Below are positions 1 through 12,619 of a stretch of DNA of 64,000 nucleotides, one piece after another. The notes under the pieces were generated by a model, which saw only the letters and a list, made by a program, of their open reading frames with translations, ran no database searches and was not told the origin of the DNA. Origin of the DNA: Mesaphorura yosii (taxonomy: Eukaryota > Arthropoda > Collembola > Poduromorpha > Tullbergiidae); contig WIXG01000332.1 in assembly GCA_009869945.1 (NCBI GenBank), positions 1 through 64,000 of the forward strand, given 5' to 3'. Both the position numbers and the translations under genes were made by a program. Each line of letters starts with the position of its first letter. Positions within the stretch are counted from its first letter, which is position 1.

Positions 1-187
1 CTCAGACGAACCCAAAGCGCCATTGGACGGAATGACGGCTACTACATACAATGTATAGCTCCTTAAAATAGTCCAAATTAATGTGTTAATAGTGATTTTT
101 AAGGTTTCTTGGTTTGCACCTGACAACCTTCTCTCTAAGTCAAGGACCCAAAAAAGCTACTAAACTGCCGAGGCTGGTATTATTTAC

Positions 188-3101
188 TTATGAAGGTAAT
201 CGTCCCAACGTCCGTAGCAAAGGTCAATTCCACCGACGAAGGCGTAAGTTTGGTCAACAATTACAAGCTTCTCGTGGTGTGCCCAAAGAAACACTCCCGC
301 ACTGACATGATCCGGATGTCTCAACACCTACAAATAGCACGTTGGTTTACGTATTCGATTATACGGTAATTATGACATTTGTAAGTTATAAATAAATCAC
401 AATGAAGTACACCAAAATCAAGTCACCTTGATGTTGTCTGGATGCTTTTCCACTAGTTTCTGCTTACTGTAGAAACTGTTGATTCCAAGCGCCAAATTGA
501 CTTCTTTGTAAAGCAGCACAAATATTTTGACACCGTCCCGCTGTAAATCAAATCAGGCAATTAGTACGAAGTACGACTGCAATTTCCAAAACTGGATTAG
601 GGCAATGTTTCATTACCGCTTTTCTCGCTAAAATATTATCCAGCCGCCACCTCTCGCCTTCCAGAATCGGCCTCTTCATATAAATTTCGGGACTCAGCCA
701 CCAGTCTGCAATGAGTATTTCTTCTTGAGCCCCTTCCAGAGCATCGGCGATGGCTTCGAAGTATGTGGACCCATCGACGAACCACTGGGCTTCAACTTTT
801 GTTCTGATCGGAGCGTATGATGAGAACCGGTTTGCTTCAATGAAGCTTCTGGCAGCTAGAGAAAAGAAACATTGCAATTAACATACAAACCAGTTCCCGA
901 CGGTTGAATTGTGCCAGCTTTGACTTACCCGGATTCTGCGCAAACTTTCTGAGGTAATCCAGCCATTCTTTACTCCGTCTTTTTGTCCAGCATTTTAATA
1001 TCAATTGCCTAATTGAATAATTGTACGGATAAAACATAAGCATAAATATTTACTGTCAGAGTTTCCAAGGCTCAACAAAGGCCTTTCAAGAAATGGTGTA
1101 TTTTTACCTGGAAGAATTTGAAATTATTATTCCATGGTCAGTGCCAGACCCGTAAAGTCCAGACGACACATCAAACTCAGGATCAGCCAGCATAACGCAA
1201 TGAAGCCGGCCATCTTTCGGTCGAACGTAAGCGACGAATGTGTCCTTCACGAGCAACCATCGTTTTTGCCATTGTCCGAAGCAATCACCAAACAGTCGTT
1301 GAAGCCTACAGTTAAAAGACCATGATTAATTCATGTAAGTATGTTCTGCACTGACTGATAAGAGAGCAGAATTTGCCGATAATTTGTCTAACTCGCTTTG
1401 CCTGAGTCGTACCTGAATTATCAATAAATTTTCGTACTATTCCATTCATCGGTTAATTTAGCAGCATGTAAACGAAATGCGCATTTAATTGTACACGACA
1501 CCCGGTATACTTTGGCTTCATATTTCAGGCTTCGGAAGAGACTTACCTTAAAAATGGATGATTGACGCAAGTGCAAACTCCGCACGCTCTTCGTGTGTGG
1601 GTCGTCCCCGCGCGTTTTTGCACAATGCCCTCTTTTCCCTTTCCTCCCAGCCCGAGCACGAATGACAAGTGGCTGACTTCTAAGAATTCCAACTGTTTGA
1701 AAACCAAGAGAGTTTTTATAAGGTAAGAATCCGGCCGTCAACTTTGTAATACAAATGCGTGTGAATTCGACCTACAGTTTCATGATGGTTTCTGAATGCC
1801 CGGATTTTGAGGACACCTTCAAGATATTGCTCTAAGCTGGCTCGCCTTTCTTCAATCTGATGGCTGGCAAGAAGTGCCTCGGGTTTTCTTGGAAATCTGT
1901 TCGAAGCATACTTCTTTAGAAGCACAAAGACACAGCAGAGGACCAAAATACCTTACCGCATGAGCCCGCCTGTTCCTTTCCCATCCTCCTCTTTGGACAC
2001 AACCTGTTGAACACTTTCTTTATAGCTCGATCGTCTTTCGCGATGGGTTTTTGTTGGTATTGGAACGCTTAATGCAACTCTGAAGTAAAAATCAACCAAC
2101 GCAAGTGAATTATCATTATGTCTAAAGATAGAAGGTAAACAATTAAAACTAGAAGTCGCAAGTCGTCTGTACCTATACAATTGCAGTTGTTGGTGCAAAT
2201 GCTGAAAGTGCTTATAACGTCGTTTTATGGTCCAAGTGAACGCACCGTGCGTCAATTGGATAACGTACAAATTCGGATTCAGTAAATGCGTGGACACCGT
2301 CCTTTCGACGTCTATAATTCTGGCATGGACCGGCTTTCCAGGAATAAACACCCTCCGATTTGGCGTTTTGAAACTTGAAGGAGGAGCATGAACTTCACGG
2401 TACGGGACGACCAAACCCTCTGTAAATACGAAAATTAATGTGTGAAATTTTGAAGTGCAAAGTACAAAGCTTTAGCGTGCAAATATATAATATTCGCAGA
2501 TGAACATACAAAGTTAACATCAACGTGAAAATTTTAAAATACTTGTAAACTATTTGACATGCATGCGACAGGACTTGGCAAGTTCCATAAGAAAATTTGA
2601 ATACAATAAAATACTTAAGCATATAGCACAAGGACCCGAACATGGTAAAGTTACCGAATGAGAAACGAAAAACGTTGGTATTTAATAAGCTCGTATAGCT
2701 TATTAACTAAATGCGTCACACTTAACAGTGCGAATTGGCATCAAGCGAATGTTTACCTTTGACAATTTTCTTCCAGCGGCTCTCTGCACGTGTACGGGTG
2801 TTCAAAATTAAAAGAAAAAAGAATTCATAGGTTAGTATTTTAGCCTAAACAAGCAAGAGGAATTATTCAACAGAGTGTGAACAGGAATTGAAAATTGTAA
2901 ACGCGAAGACGGAAATCGTTGATTAATGCTTTATCATGATCACAAAAGAGAACGACTGCTTATCCTTAGATTTCTCTCACTTGAAACGATCGCTCCATCT
3001 GCCTCATCGCTCTCAGGTCCGTGGAAGTCATCGAATTCCGAGTCGAATGTGCTGGGCGTCGGGCCGTCAGTATTTGGTGCTTTCATGCTTGAGGAAGCCA
3101 T
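188..3101 (-). CDS. PLD1: Phospholipase D1-like, N-terminal part (runs off the left edge)
   Basis: PLD1/2 hydrolyse phosphatidylcholine to phosphatidic acid and choline at cell membranes. Exons read on the minus strand: 3101-2981, 2419-2173, 2079 to about 1967, about 1914-1776, 1692-1547, 1305-1108, 1008-929, 855-617, 540-427 and 327-188. In order they encode an acidic N-terminus ([13 protein letters not shown]), a PX domain ([19 protein letters not shown], then [14 protein letters not shown]), a PH domain ([20 protein letters not shown]) and the first PLD catalytic half. That half has [19 protein letters not shown] and the first HKD motif, HEKLVIVD, within [20 protein letters not shown]. The second HKD lies outside the window. 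Family knowledge: PX-PH-PLD order and the close match to PLD1 loop sequences. The start follows a short 5' leader intron (about 3116-3173). Only the junction between exons 3 and 4 is unsettled: the obvious donor after LMR does not keep phase, whereas a donor after VQQ does. Confidence 0.93.
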
Positions 3102-3189
3102 CGGTATTGCAAATCTAAAATCACAATAAAAGTTATCATCTAGCTCATCGTTCAAGGACTTCGAAGTGTTTACCTCAATATTGTCCAAT

Positions 3190-5893
3190 CTTAAGCCACA
3201 TTACATAACGTAGTGGAGTAAAATTCCGTTCGACTTGGTCAAAGGTTGCCAAGTTGTCTCGTCCCTTCGGTGTCGAATTTGGCACGTCCCTCACAGCAGA
3301 GGGGTACAAATGAAACTTCCAAGCCTACGAATTCCGGAACAAAGTGATTAGACAAGAATGGTGAGCAAAATCAACACAACACGAACTTGCGCGGCCTCGC
3401 GCAATTGAGTTCACCTCGAAAATTAGGCTGCACGAATTAAACCGTACACTGCACGTCTATGCTTAATTGATTGTCTAACGACCACAAAGCCCTTGCAACT
3501 AATCAAAGTTCTAATTCTAATTAAGAGTACGAAGTTTCAGTGGTCTCGACTCTGATTTATTCTCCAAGCGTTGTGTAGAAATGTACGTGTACGGTTACCG
3601 TACGTATATGAATCTTCAAGATGACAACGTTGAAACATTTTAAGGTTTTTTTGCACATCATTGAAGTTACAAGGTCAGTGTATTAAGTTAGCAGCACACG
3701 AGGAAGCTGCTTAATGCTTACTTGGGTGGAAGACGATGACGATTGCCGCATTCACAAGTCTTATAGCGCGATGGGATTATCACGGTGCTGATGATGAGCC
3801 TGTTAGCAGTTGCACGATGAATGAGGTAATTGTTGCTGAGAAGACAATGGTACAAGAGCACACGCAAAAAATCACAACAGACTCAATTTGCCAATGCCTT
3901 TAATAAATATTCAGGAATTCACTTCTTACCAATGCACCTGTTCGTGTTCTGGGATTTGATTTGTGCTCTCGAGGAGTGCGGGGTTTGAGTCTTCTATGTT
4001 CTCATCTCACTTCACCTTCACCCAACGCAGCATCCGTCCGTCCGAGTCTGGCTGGGTCCAGATTCTTTCTGAAATCAATTGAGTGAATCTGCCAACGTGA
4101 TTACGATGATGTTATTCACTTTGCACTAATCTAATAACACGGTATTACTGACTAAAGTGGTGATCTGAACATGAGTGAGGCTGGCTCGGACTCAATTTTC
4201 AATATTCAGTGAAGATGATGTGAAGATGAAGTTGATTTAATAAAATAAACACATCTCAATGCATCCTGGCTGTTCCGCTGCCGGGGCTGTTATAAATAAA
4301 AGACACGTTATAAACGCGTACGAATGAACCATGAACGAACGAGATGTTATGTCCTGGCCGTGTAATTTGCAATAAATAATCTTGAACGGCACTTGCGAAT
4401 TTTTAGACCACCAGAACAGTCGCAAATCGCGAACTGCTTAGAATTTTACAAACTCAATATTGCAATAAAATGTGAAATTGACATTCACCGACTAAAATTG
4501 CTCAGCTCTGGGTCTGATAGTCACAGGAGGCACATCTGGTGTGATGCGATGCGATATGACAACATATTTTAGTTGGCGGCTGTGGCATGGCGCAGGTACA
4601 GGATGTCCAAGCCATGCAAAATGATACGACATAAGTAGTTAATGTTGTAGTGCCCATTAAATTGTGTGGTTGTAATGATTCATTGCCATGGGTGGCTTTA
4701 TCATCGGCGTATGCAAACATTCGATTGCGATTACGATTTACAAGCGCGTTAAAGTCTGGTGGCGTGTTTCCTGCATTGCATTCGCAATTCTCTTTAGCGT
4801 CGAGAGTCTATTGTGAACCATTTTTAGCATCAGGAAACCCGTACGCTTACGATTCATATTCGTTCTACATTCAATTAATGGTTCTCTTGTATATAGCGTT
4901 GTAGTTGGCCTTAATCAGTCCCACATGGGCTCTGGAGAAGAGTTAACCGTAAATCAACTTCCATTTTTCATGCCAGAGTTATTAATTTGTCCAATAATGA
5001 TATGAACACATTTCTCATGCGATGCAAATATGCTGTTTAGCAATAAGCAACAGATAACTGCATTTTACGGCTTCCCTTCATTGGTGTTCTGTTTCCATTG
5101 TTAACTTATCAATAAAATGTCAATGAATGCTACTTCTGCTCTTGCAACTAGTATTCGATACTACGATAAGTGGCATGTGACACAGGTTGACAGGAATAGG
5201 TGGGCCTTACGCCTAAACCTCTCTGGGAGGTCTCAAACGTCCCCGACGCCGCCGGCAGACTCGGCTAGCGTATATCATGTCAATATTCTCAAGATGCAAG
5301 TCATATGAGACGTTTCTGCTAAAATCATACTTCAACGTGCACTCTCTGCTACACTAATTTGTTACGCAATGAGGGACGGAACATAACAGCGCAGCGCTCG
5401 AGCCGAGCGAGGAGATTATTTATGTGAGGTTAAGTAGGTTTTACATCTAATTAAGAAGTTATTCCATGTGCCAGTGCTAAAGTGATTACGTCTACGTCTA
5501 CGCGTGCTACATTCCAAGAAAGTACATTTAACTTTAAACCGCACTGCTCTTAGTCTTGCTTTGATCTCATCTGACGATGCGATACGTTTCATACTTACAA
5601 TTTCATAACTCATTTTACTGACGAGACGAGCCTTGCCCCACATTTACATCTTTGATTTGGTTTGACTTCAACATGCTCAATGGGTAAGCTTCCTACTCCT
5701 TGTACAGTATACACAAACACAAACTTTTAGATTTTGGCATCTTCTATCATTTCCATTAACTCAAAGACGGAATGGCGGTTTTGTTTTTGCTAGAATAAGA
5801 AACTGAAGACAAATGAAGACCACAACCTGTGTTCATAACACTCCAAGATATTCCGTACCTTTATTCTGTGCAAAGTCATAAACAGAAGTCATA
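3190..5893. other. Intergenic stretch between two divergent gene starts
   Basis: This 2.7-kb interval separates the start of the minus-strand PLD gene from the start of the plus-strand ornithine carrier, so it should hold both promoters. I see no convincing coding exon, RNA gene or mobile element. Short open frames here lack splice context and family resemblance. No clear TATA or initiator element could be assigned. Confidence 0.5.
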
Positions 5894-7203
5894 ATGGAAC
5901 CTCCGGCAAGCATGATGGAAAGGTCTGAACGGGCCCACGGTGGTGCTCCTTCCGGTGCGGGAAGTCCCAAGGATGCAGTGATAGACTTAATTGGCGGTAC
6001 TGCGGGTAAGTTTCCGTGTTCGGCTAGCTTAGTAGAAGGATCGATCGCATTTTCTCCTAGCCGATTTAAATTTTACCAGGCGGCATCGTCACTGTTTACG
6101 TCGGCCAGCCCTTGGACACTATAAAAGTCAAGATGCAAACATTTCCAACGCTTTATAACCGAGGAGTCGCTCAGTGCTTCCTGGAGACCTTTCGTAACGA
6201 TGGTATTTATCGGGGACTGTACGCGGGAACGGTGCCAGCACTCGCAGCAAACGTGGCCGAAAATTCGGTTTTGTTTGCGGCGTACGGAGTTTGTCAGAAA
6301 ATGGTCGCCCTTGCGGCTTCACAAGTGAGCAAACAGTTTGCAAACTCCTTACTTGAAAAACCCTTTCTTAAGACTATGCAATTTTTTTAAGTGTAGAAAG
6401 TTGATGAAATGCATCCGATCTACAACGCCTGCTCGGGGTTCCTCGCTGGATTCTTCTCGTCACTCACACTCTGTCCGACAGAACTAGTCAAATGCCGACT
6501 GCAAGCACTCAGGGAAATGAAGACGGCATATGTACGCCTATTACGAGTTCATTGATGATCTTGACTTATGCTGGGCACCTTTTCGTTTTATCTCTAATGC
6601 GTTTAATTTGCAGATAGGACCCGTCGGGCTATGCAGACAAATTCTCAGGGAGGAAGGCTTCTTTGGATTTTTTCGAGGTCTGACGCCGACACTTACCAGA
6701 GAAATGCCAGGATATTTCTTCTTCTTTGGTGGTTATGAAGTCAGCAGGCATTTACTTACGCCTCCTGGAAAAACCAAAGATGAAATCGGTACCGTACAAG
6801 CAGCAATGTACCGAACTAACTGATAAAACACATCTCATCCCATCTTATTGTCGCGATTATAGGGCCTATTCGAACAATCATTTGCGGCGGTATTGGTGGA
6901 ATGACTCTATGGACGGTGATATTCCCGGCAGATGTTGTGAAGTCGAGGATTCAAATTAACAAGTTGAATGTTTCCATGTTATCCTGCATGCGAGGAATTA
7001 TACGAACTGAAGGTTAACCTCATCTAACTGCGCTTAAACCTAACTAACCGATCTGTGAGTTTGAAACTATTTTTCGAATTGCAGGATTTCGAGCTTTGTA
7101 CAATGGGCTGACTCCAACCTTGATTAGAACATTTCCGGCTACTGGTGCGTTATTTGTCGCGTACGAATACACCAAGAAAGGACTGCATAGATTATTTCCT
7201 TGA
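5894..7203 (+). CDS. SLC25A15: Mitochondrial ornithine transporter (SLC25A15/ORC1 family)
   Basis: This inner-membrane carrier exchanges cytosolic ornithine for matrix citrulline in arginine/ornithine metabolism. Six exons: 5894-6005, 6080-6324, 6397-6531, 6614-6788, 6863-7012 and 7085-7203. They sum to 936 bases, giving 311 residues, the normal length of a mitochondrial carrier. The three carrier repeats each carry a PX(D/E)XX(K/R) signature: [28 protein letters not shown] and [11 protein letters not shown]. The [12 protein letters not shown] and [12 protein letters not shown] stretches are typical of the ornithine subgroup rather than carnitine/acylcarnitine carriers. The first ATG is chosen because a short polar leader precedes repeat 1 ([20 protein letters not shown]). 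All introns are 70-82 bases with GT-AG ends, and phase is kept throughout. The next gene, on the minus strand, converges on it about 500 bases downstream. Confidence 0.96.
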
Positions 7204-7699
7204 GTAGCGTAGAGTATAATTTATGGTAGTACTCAGATCTATTGAACTAATCTCGAGTCTGGAAGCAAGAGTCTCATTTGAATGGAAAAAATACAATTTC
7301 ACTGTTTATGAAGTTTGAAAATATTAAAGTTCCTATTTTCTGATAATTATTACACAATAAGTTTTTATTTCAACTGGATGACCGGTAAAATATAATCAAA
7401 TACGGACAATCCTCACTGCCTGATTTAAGGCGCTTTATCTCACCAAGAATAGCCACAAACCGCAAAAGCATTTACACGGAACTTTTATACAGAGCACTGA
7501 ACGCAGATATAATTAATGTAACAGAACATGGCATTGACATGACATCACACAGACCTTACATCCTCGTTTCTGAAGCGGTTGAACGATTCCATAAGAGTTC
7601 TTTTTCTTGACCAGTTTGTTCCTGTGATTAACAATACACCTCCGTGTGTAAAATACAATAATGTGTATGACAAGGGAAATTGAAAGAACACTCACCAGG

Positions 7700-8834
7700 T
7701 TATTCGCCTGAAGATTTTGAAATTGCGCTAATTGCGGGAATCCCTGTTGAGGGAGAAATACATTAAAGTTATCGAATCTCCTTTGCTGGCGTTGTCTATC
7801 ATTTCCTTTGAGTAATTTGCAAGACTTACAGCCAAGAGTAGCCTGAGATGAGGGACCGGCAGCTGGAATCATCTTTGCTGGAGCTTTGGTCGAATTCGGA
7901 GCAGGTGTTTCGTCATCCAGACAAATTACATCTGTAAGATTATGACGTGATTACCTCCACGAGAATCCAATGGAATCGATGCATACTACCTACCTTCCAA
8001 GTCATCCCTGTTCTCAGTTTGAGCAACTCCATTTGCATTCTGCTTGTAGCAACTTAGGATTTTGGTTTAAGCACTCTTACACGTGCACAAGCACGTGGAC
8101 GAGGCCGCGCTTGAAGTTGCCAGTAATCACTTTAATTTGTTAATCCAAATTCACTTTGCTCCTAGTAGCTTACCTGGTGCTTGCCAAGCTTAACGGGCAT
8201 CTGACATAGTAAATACTCGGTAGCAATCTTAAAGTTGCGACTAGGACAAATGGAAAGACTTCCGATATTAACTTACTTTCATATCCTTGAGAAATTCTAG
8301 CCATGTACTTTCAGAATTAGCCAATTGCGGCTTCGAGTGTAGATTCTTGCAACTCACGGGTTTCCGATTTTAGCATCACGCGAACCATGTCTTTCTGCTT
8401 AGCCTACAAATTATTTTACAATTTGGATTGCACAAGTACAGCAATTACTAGTGCAAGTATAAGTCGAGTGAACTGACAGCCACTGTTGATTTGTAATAAT
8501 GAGTTAGCTTTTCTTCTTCGATAGACTTATCTGGTAGAATCTTTCCGAAGTATGTTAAAAAGCAACGTTTTCACAGGCAATCAGAATTAAATTGAGGACG
8601 AAATCAAACCAAGCTAATAAATAAAATAAAGTTCGAACTAAGTACGCCCAGGCACCAAACAACGCACCAGGATCCAGAAGTTATCACCATCATATGCTAA
8701 CCGTTCCGCTGCTGCTTGGCTCAGCTTGCTTTTTCCTTCGTCTGAACCGAAATGAGTTGTGGCTTGTGGGCCCGCAGCACAGAAAGAAGCAACAAGACTG
8801 CAGAACTTGCCGGCTTGGGTTTGAACTGCGGCAT
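7700..8834 (-). CDS. Unrecognised small protein split into nine micro-exons
   Basis: No family is recognised. Nine short exons on the minus strand keep phase throughout: 8834-8807, 8741-8668, 8540-8478, 8403-8358, 8296-8277, 8200-8174, 8042-7994, 7931-7830 and 7743-7700. They total 453 bases, giving 150 residues; individual exons are 20-102 bases. The N-terminal half is helical and charged (LSQAAAERLAYDGDNFWIL, SIEEEKLTHYYKSTVAAKQK, DMVRVMLKSE). The C-terminal half is low in complexity and contains EDVICLDDE, a hydrophobic core flanked by acids that resembles a SUMO-interacting motif. The start is the first ATG in frame with the FWIL exon. Several acceptors are weak (for example exon 3 and exon 7), so some boundaries could shift. 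The gene sits between the ornithine carrier (convergent) and MICU3 (same strand). A nuclear role is possible from the SIM-like motif but is only a guess. Confidence 0.55.
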
Positions 8835-9348
8835 GGTCTGCAAGCGCTCTTTGTTTTCAACGGTTGGTCGACCCCACCCGTTCGGACTTTCCTCAATTTT
8901 AATGTGATGCGCCCATAATTCAAAGGTTTGGAGTTAATGAATTGGTTTCCTCCGTGCGAAATTTTAACCAAACGTCTTTTATTGCTGAAAGTCATAATTA
9001 CTGATAGTAAATCCAACAAGACACACAAATGAAACAATGATAAACGTTTTAATTATTAACAATTAACAATATGAGATAGGCGTCTTATGCTCATTTAAAT
9101 TATGCACACGCATGCTTTTGATGGTAGTTTCGTAGATTTTATATGAAAAGAAACATGGAGACGGAGAGAATAATTGACTTGAGTATAATTCGCAAGCACC
9201 ATGGGATTCCGTTAAATAAAGGATTTAACAGTAAAAACGTAATAGGCCCATAAATTATGTAAAGATGCTTCTTCAACACGTGTAATACTCTGCTGGAATT
9301 AATTGCTGACTTAGATTAGGAATTCAAGTTTTTCTTGACTAAATGAGT
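8835..9348. other. Spacer between the micro-exon gene and MICU3
   Basis: About 500 bases between two minus-strand genes. An open frame on the minus strand overlaps the first coding exon of the downstream gene and extends to about 9037, but it has no upstream splice site that would put it in frame. I see no other feature. Confidence 0.4.
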
Positions 9349-12300
9349 TTAGGAGCGCATCTCTTGTTTCAGGCAATTTTTGAACGCCTCCCATCCTTCA
9401 CTTTTGCTGGACAACTGTAATTTTACAACAGAATTTCAGATTGCTTTACTAACTTTTTCATTTATCATTTTGTAATCTTATCACGTACCTTGAACCCACG
9501 ATGAAGACGATCTTTCATGACACCGACAAACTCTCGATGACTCAAGTGACCATCGTCGTCCTCATCAAATATTTGGAATACCGTTTCGATAACATGTGGG
9601 CTCAAATCAGTTCCAGTGCAACACCGAACTGCTCTACGAAATTCGTCTTGTGATATTGGGCGATCAGCCAAAGTGTACATTCTCATCGCAACATTGAAAT
9701 CGTCCAAGTTGTTGAGGAATTGACAGAACGCACGGAACTCAAGAAAGGTAATTCCTTGCTCCAGCTTAATACGATCTACCAGGCGCTCCAAATATAACTG
9801 CGACCTGTTGGCCAAAATATATTTAAAAAATTTAAATTTATCTTAACAGTCTATTTGAGCTAGGATGGTGAATCAATTATTTCTTACTCTTCGGACTCCA
9901 AATATGTGTAGCGCAATAATATTTTTGCGAAGTCAACTTGGGAGATGCAATCTAACCCTTTCGAAAATTCGTGAAACTCGAGCTCTTGAACTTCTGTTTG
10001 TAAGTCTTCCATGAATCTATCAGTACAAAATTGCACAATATTCAAGCAAGAGAATTCTTCTGAACACTGTTCCTCATTGGATACTCACTTTCTGAATTCT
10101 TCGTAGCGGATTTCACGATTTCCTTTCAGTCCAAAGAAATGCGTGAGTAAGGTGGTGTCCACCAAGTGACGCCTCTGTAGACCGCGTTCGTCGTCCACAA
10201 GTGTTTCACTTAGAATACTCTCAACTTTTGCATTAGGCCTGTCTTCTGTCTCCTGATCGTCTGTCTCTTTTTCATCGCCTTCTTTTAATAGACCCCGTTT
10301 ATCCTTCCAGGCGACGCTGAATATTTTCTCTAGCTACAAAATAGAAGCATTAGATTACGAGATCCTAACCTAACCCCAGTCCTGTTATTCACGAGGCACA
10401 CAATCGCAGAAGGCACAAACGGCGATGTACAGTTCAGACAGGAATTATCATTTTTGTTGTAGGTAAACCTACAATCGAGATCAGCAACAATCAAAGCCAA
10501 TTGTTAGTATTTTATATCCAAAAAGATTTCCCACTACCCACTACCTACATTAATTTTAATTTAAAACAAAATTGCGACAGGTTAGCATACATTTTCACAA
10601 CTCCACTAAAATGCCCAAAATCAATTGAGGAGGGCAGGAGAAAATAAAATTGCAAAAAAAGAAAGATGATAGTACATTAGAAAAATAGTAGAAGAAGGAC
10701 GAGTTTTGACAGAAAGAAGGTAGACTGATGCGGCAGGCTAGGAGTCCATTGCAAACACAAAAAATCAAGTAAAACAAAAACCTTGTTGGCTGGAAGTGTT
10801 AGTTCGTCACTCTCAATACTCGTAATTAAATTACGTACAAACAATTGCAGATTTTGTATAACCGATTCATCCTTGTACGAATGAAGTGGAATCAGGTACA
10901 ACAGCTAACAATGGAAAATAAAACATAATTAATTTATGATTTGCATTCTAAAGGAATTAAATATCAAATCAAGTATCGGGATTGGAATTTAAATAATAAA
11001 AAATCAACTGAAATAGAATTACGGACATAAAAAGCATACGTTTTTAGATAATTATTATAGAAAGTGATTCAAGTTTGTTCTTAAATTGGTCTTCAAATAC
11101 GAGTTGGACCGGAACTTCAAAGTAAAATATTTTTTGTTAAATCAAATGGAAATATTGAGCATGTTGTTATTCACTGGATCTCCACACAGTTTCTATTCTA
11201 TCGTTTATCACTGTCCCCAATTCCCAAAAGCTTAGAAGGTTTGGTCTTGAGTCAGGACCCCAGAATACATAATAAATAACAGGGAAGCAAATTCTAAGTT
11301 AAATTGCCCTAAACTGAACTAAGTCATCGTCTAACACGAAGATTTGAACTAAAACTTGAATTCTAGTTATCCTCAACCCGTCCTGCTATAGATTTTGATC
11401 ATTACACGGTATAAAATGTCGAAGAAGTAAAAAATTACACTTTTAAGACACTTACGACTAGAAATTCAGTTTTGTCAACTTTTTCGTTCCCGTCGGTATC
11501 AAACATGTTGAAGGCAATTCTAAATCCAGTTTGCGGTTCTGATTTAAACAAAGAGGAGCTTATTATCATCCAATGTTTGAACTGTTGTTAATTATTACTT
11601 GTCACTTATCATTTATACTTACTTGTGAGTACAGACAATAGAAATAGGTATTCCGTGTACGATATAATACCTGTAAAATAAACCATGGAAAGGTCTTCGG
11701 TTTTACGTAAAAAGGTAATCAGGTAATCAAGTCTTACCCTTATCCCTTAAATTTCGGAACATTTGTGGTGACCCCTTTTGCAGTGGCGGAGTGCTTTCAC
11801 GTATCCCGACGAGTTCCTTCTTCGTTAGGCTTTTTCTCTTCAAGCGGGCTGAAATTAATTAATTGCTCATTGCATACAAATAAATGTATCCAGTCTTTGC
11901 TTAAATTATATAAGCTTACGTCTCGGTTCAGCTTCCACAACTGATTCCAAAAAGTCCTGTGGTGTCATATAAAGTTGACCGTCGTACTCGACTGATGCGA
12001 AACGTAGAAATCTTCGTTCTCTTGAGGTCAGTTTTATTGATTTGACCTCATCGTCTTTCTACAAGCGATCCAATTGGAGATTTATCAACTACAATTCGAA
12101 GTCCTTTTAATAATACTAGCTTCCTTGACTCACCTTCTTGGACTTAAGTGCGTGCACGTTGAGACCATACTGACCGCTGAACAATTTCCAGCTAATGTAA
12201 CCAACGGAAGTGGAAGCAAAGGCAAAGAGTATCAAACTGATGGCCGACATGTTCCTCTTCGGGTTTCCACCGGCGCTGTCTTCACGATTGTCGCCGTGAT

Positions 12301-12538
12301 CGGAAATTGAGTTGATGCCCTGTCTTTTGTGTTCATTAGCTTGAACGCAAGAGAAATGGAAACCTCTCCGGTGTATTACTTTTTTTGGATCTCTGTTAAG
12401 AAAGTGACGAATGTCTTGGCGAGATTGCTGCCTGTAGGTGATTAGGTCATTTGTTCGAAGTGTACAACTTCTCCTGACAGTTGCAATCGGACTACAGAAC
12501 CTGCCAAGTGCCTTTTCCATCATTATGAAATTCTTCAT
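9349..12538 (-). CDS. MICU3: MICU3-like regulator of the mitochondrial calcium uniporter
   Basis: MICU proteins sit in the mitochondrial intermembrane space and gate the MCU calcium channel through EF-hands. Ten coding exons: 12538-12134, 12058-11920, 11848-11738, 11670-11623, 11538-11456, 10904-10782 (probable cassette), 10333-10089, 10016-9888, 9804-9489 and 9414-9349. The total is 1665 bases, or 554 residues with the cassette and 513 without; human MICU3 is about 530. Features in order: a basic presequence-like N-terminus, a membrane segment (MSAISLILFAFASTSVGYIS), the conserved RERRFLRFASVEYDGQLYMT, EF-hand 1 (DTDGNEKVDKTE), TTLLTHFFGLKGNREIRYEE and EF-hand 2 (DEDDDGHLSHRE) followed by MKDRLHRGF. 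The last two elements favour MICU3/MICU2 over MICU1. The start is the first ATG after an acceptor at about 12540; a non-coding leader exon lies upstream, with its donor near 12610. Confidence 0.94.
10782..10904 (-). other. Probable cassette exon inside MICU3, after EF-hand 1
   Basis: A 123-base (41-codon) exon with both ends in phase 0, so it can be included or skipped without changing the frame. It is open in the gene's frame (LLYLIPLHSYKDESVIQ at its start, LTLPANK at its end). The acceptor is TTGTTAG and the donor is weak (AAG then GTTTTTG). Skipping it joins KTEFLV directly to LEKIF, which matches the EFLVLQEIF of vertebrate MICU3. The exon therefore looks like an insertion in the exit helix of EF-hand 1. 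Inclusion is inferred from the open frame and splice signals only. Confidence 0.55.
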
Positions 12539-12619
12539 TCTACAAACAAAAATGGGTAACATTGAAATCATAACTATGCATCAATGTTATTAATTTAATA
12601 GTAAGCCTACCTTCACGAA

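Noticed and set aside
3900-4260. AT-rich stretch with mixed direct repeats near the PLD upstream region, considered as a MITE
   Set aside because: No terminal inverted repeats or target duplication could be found.
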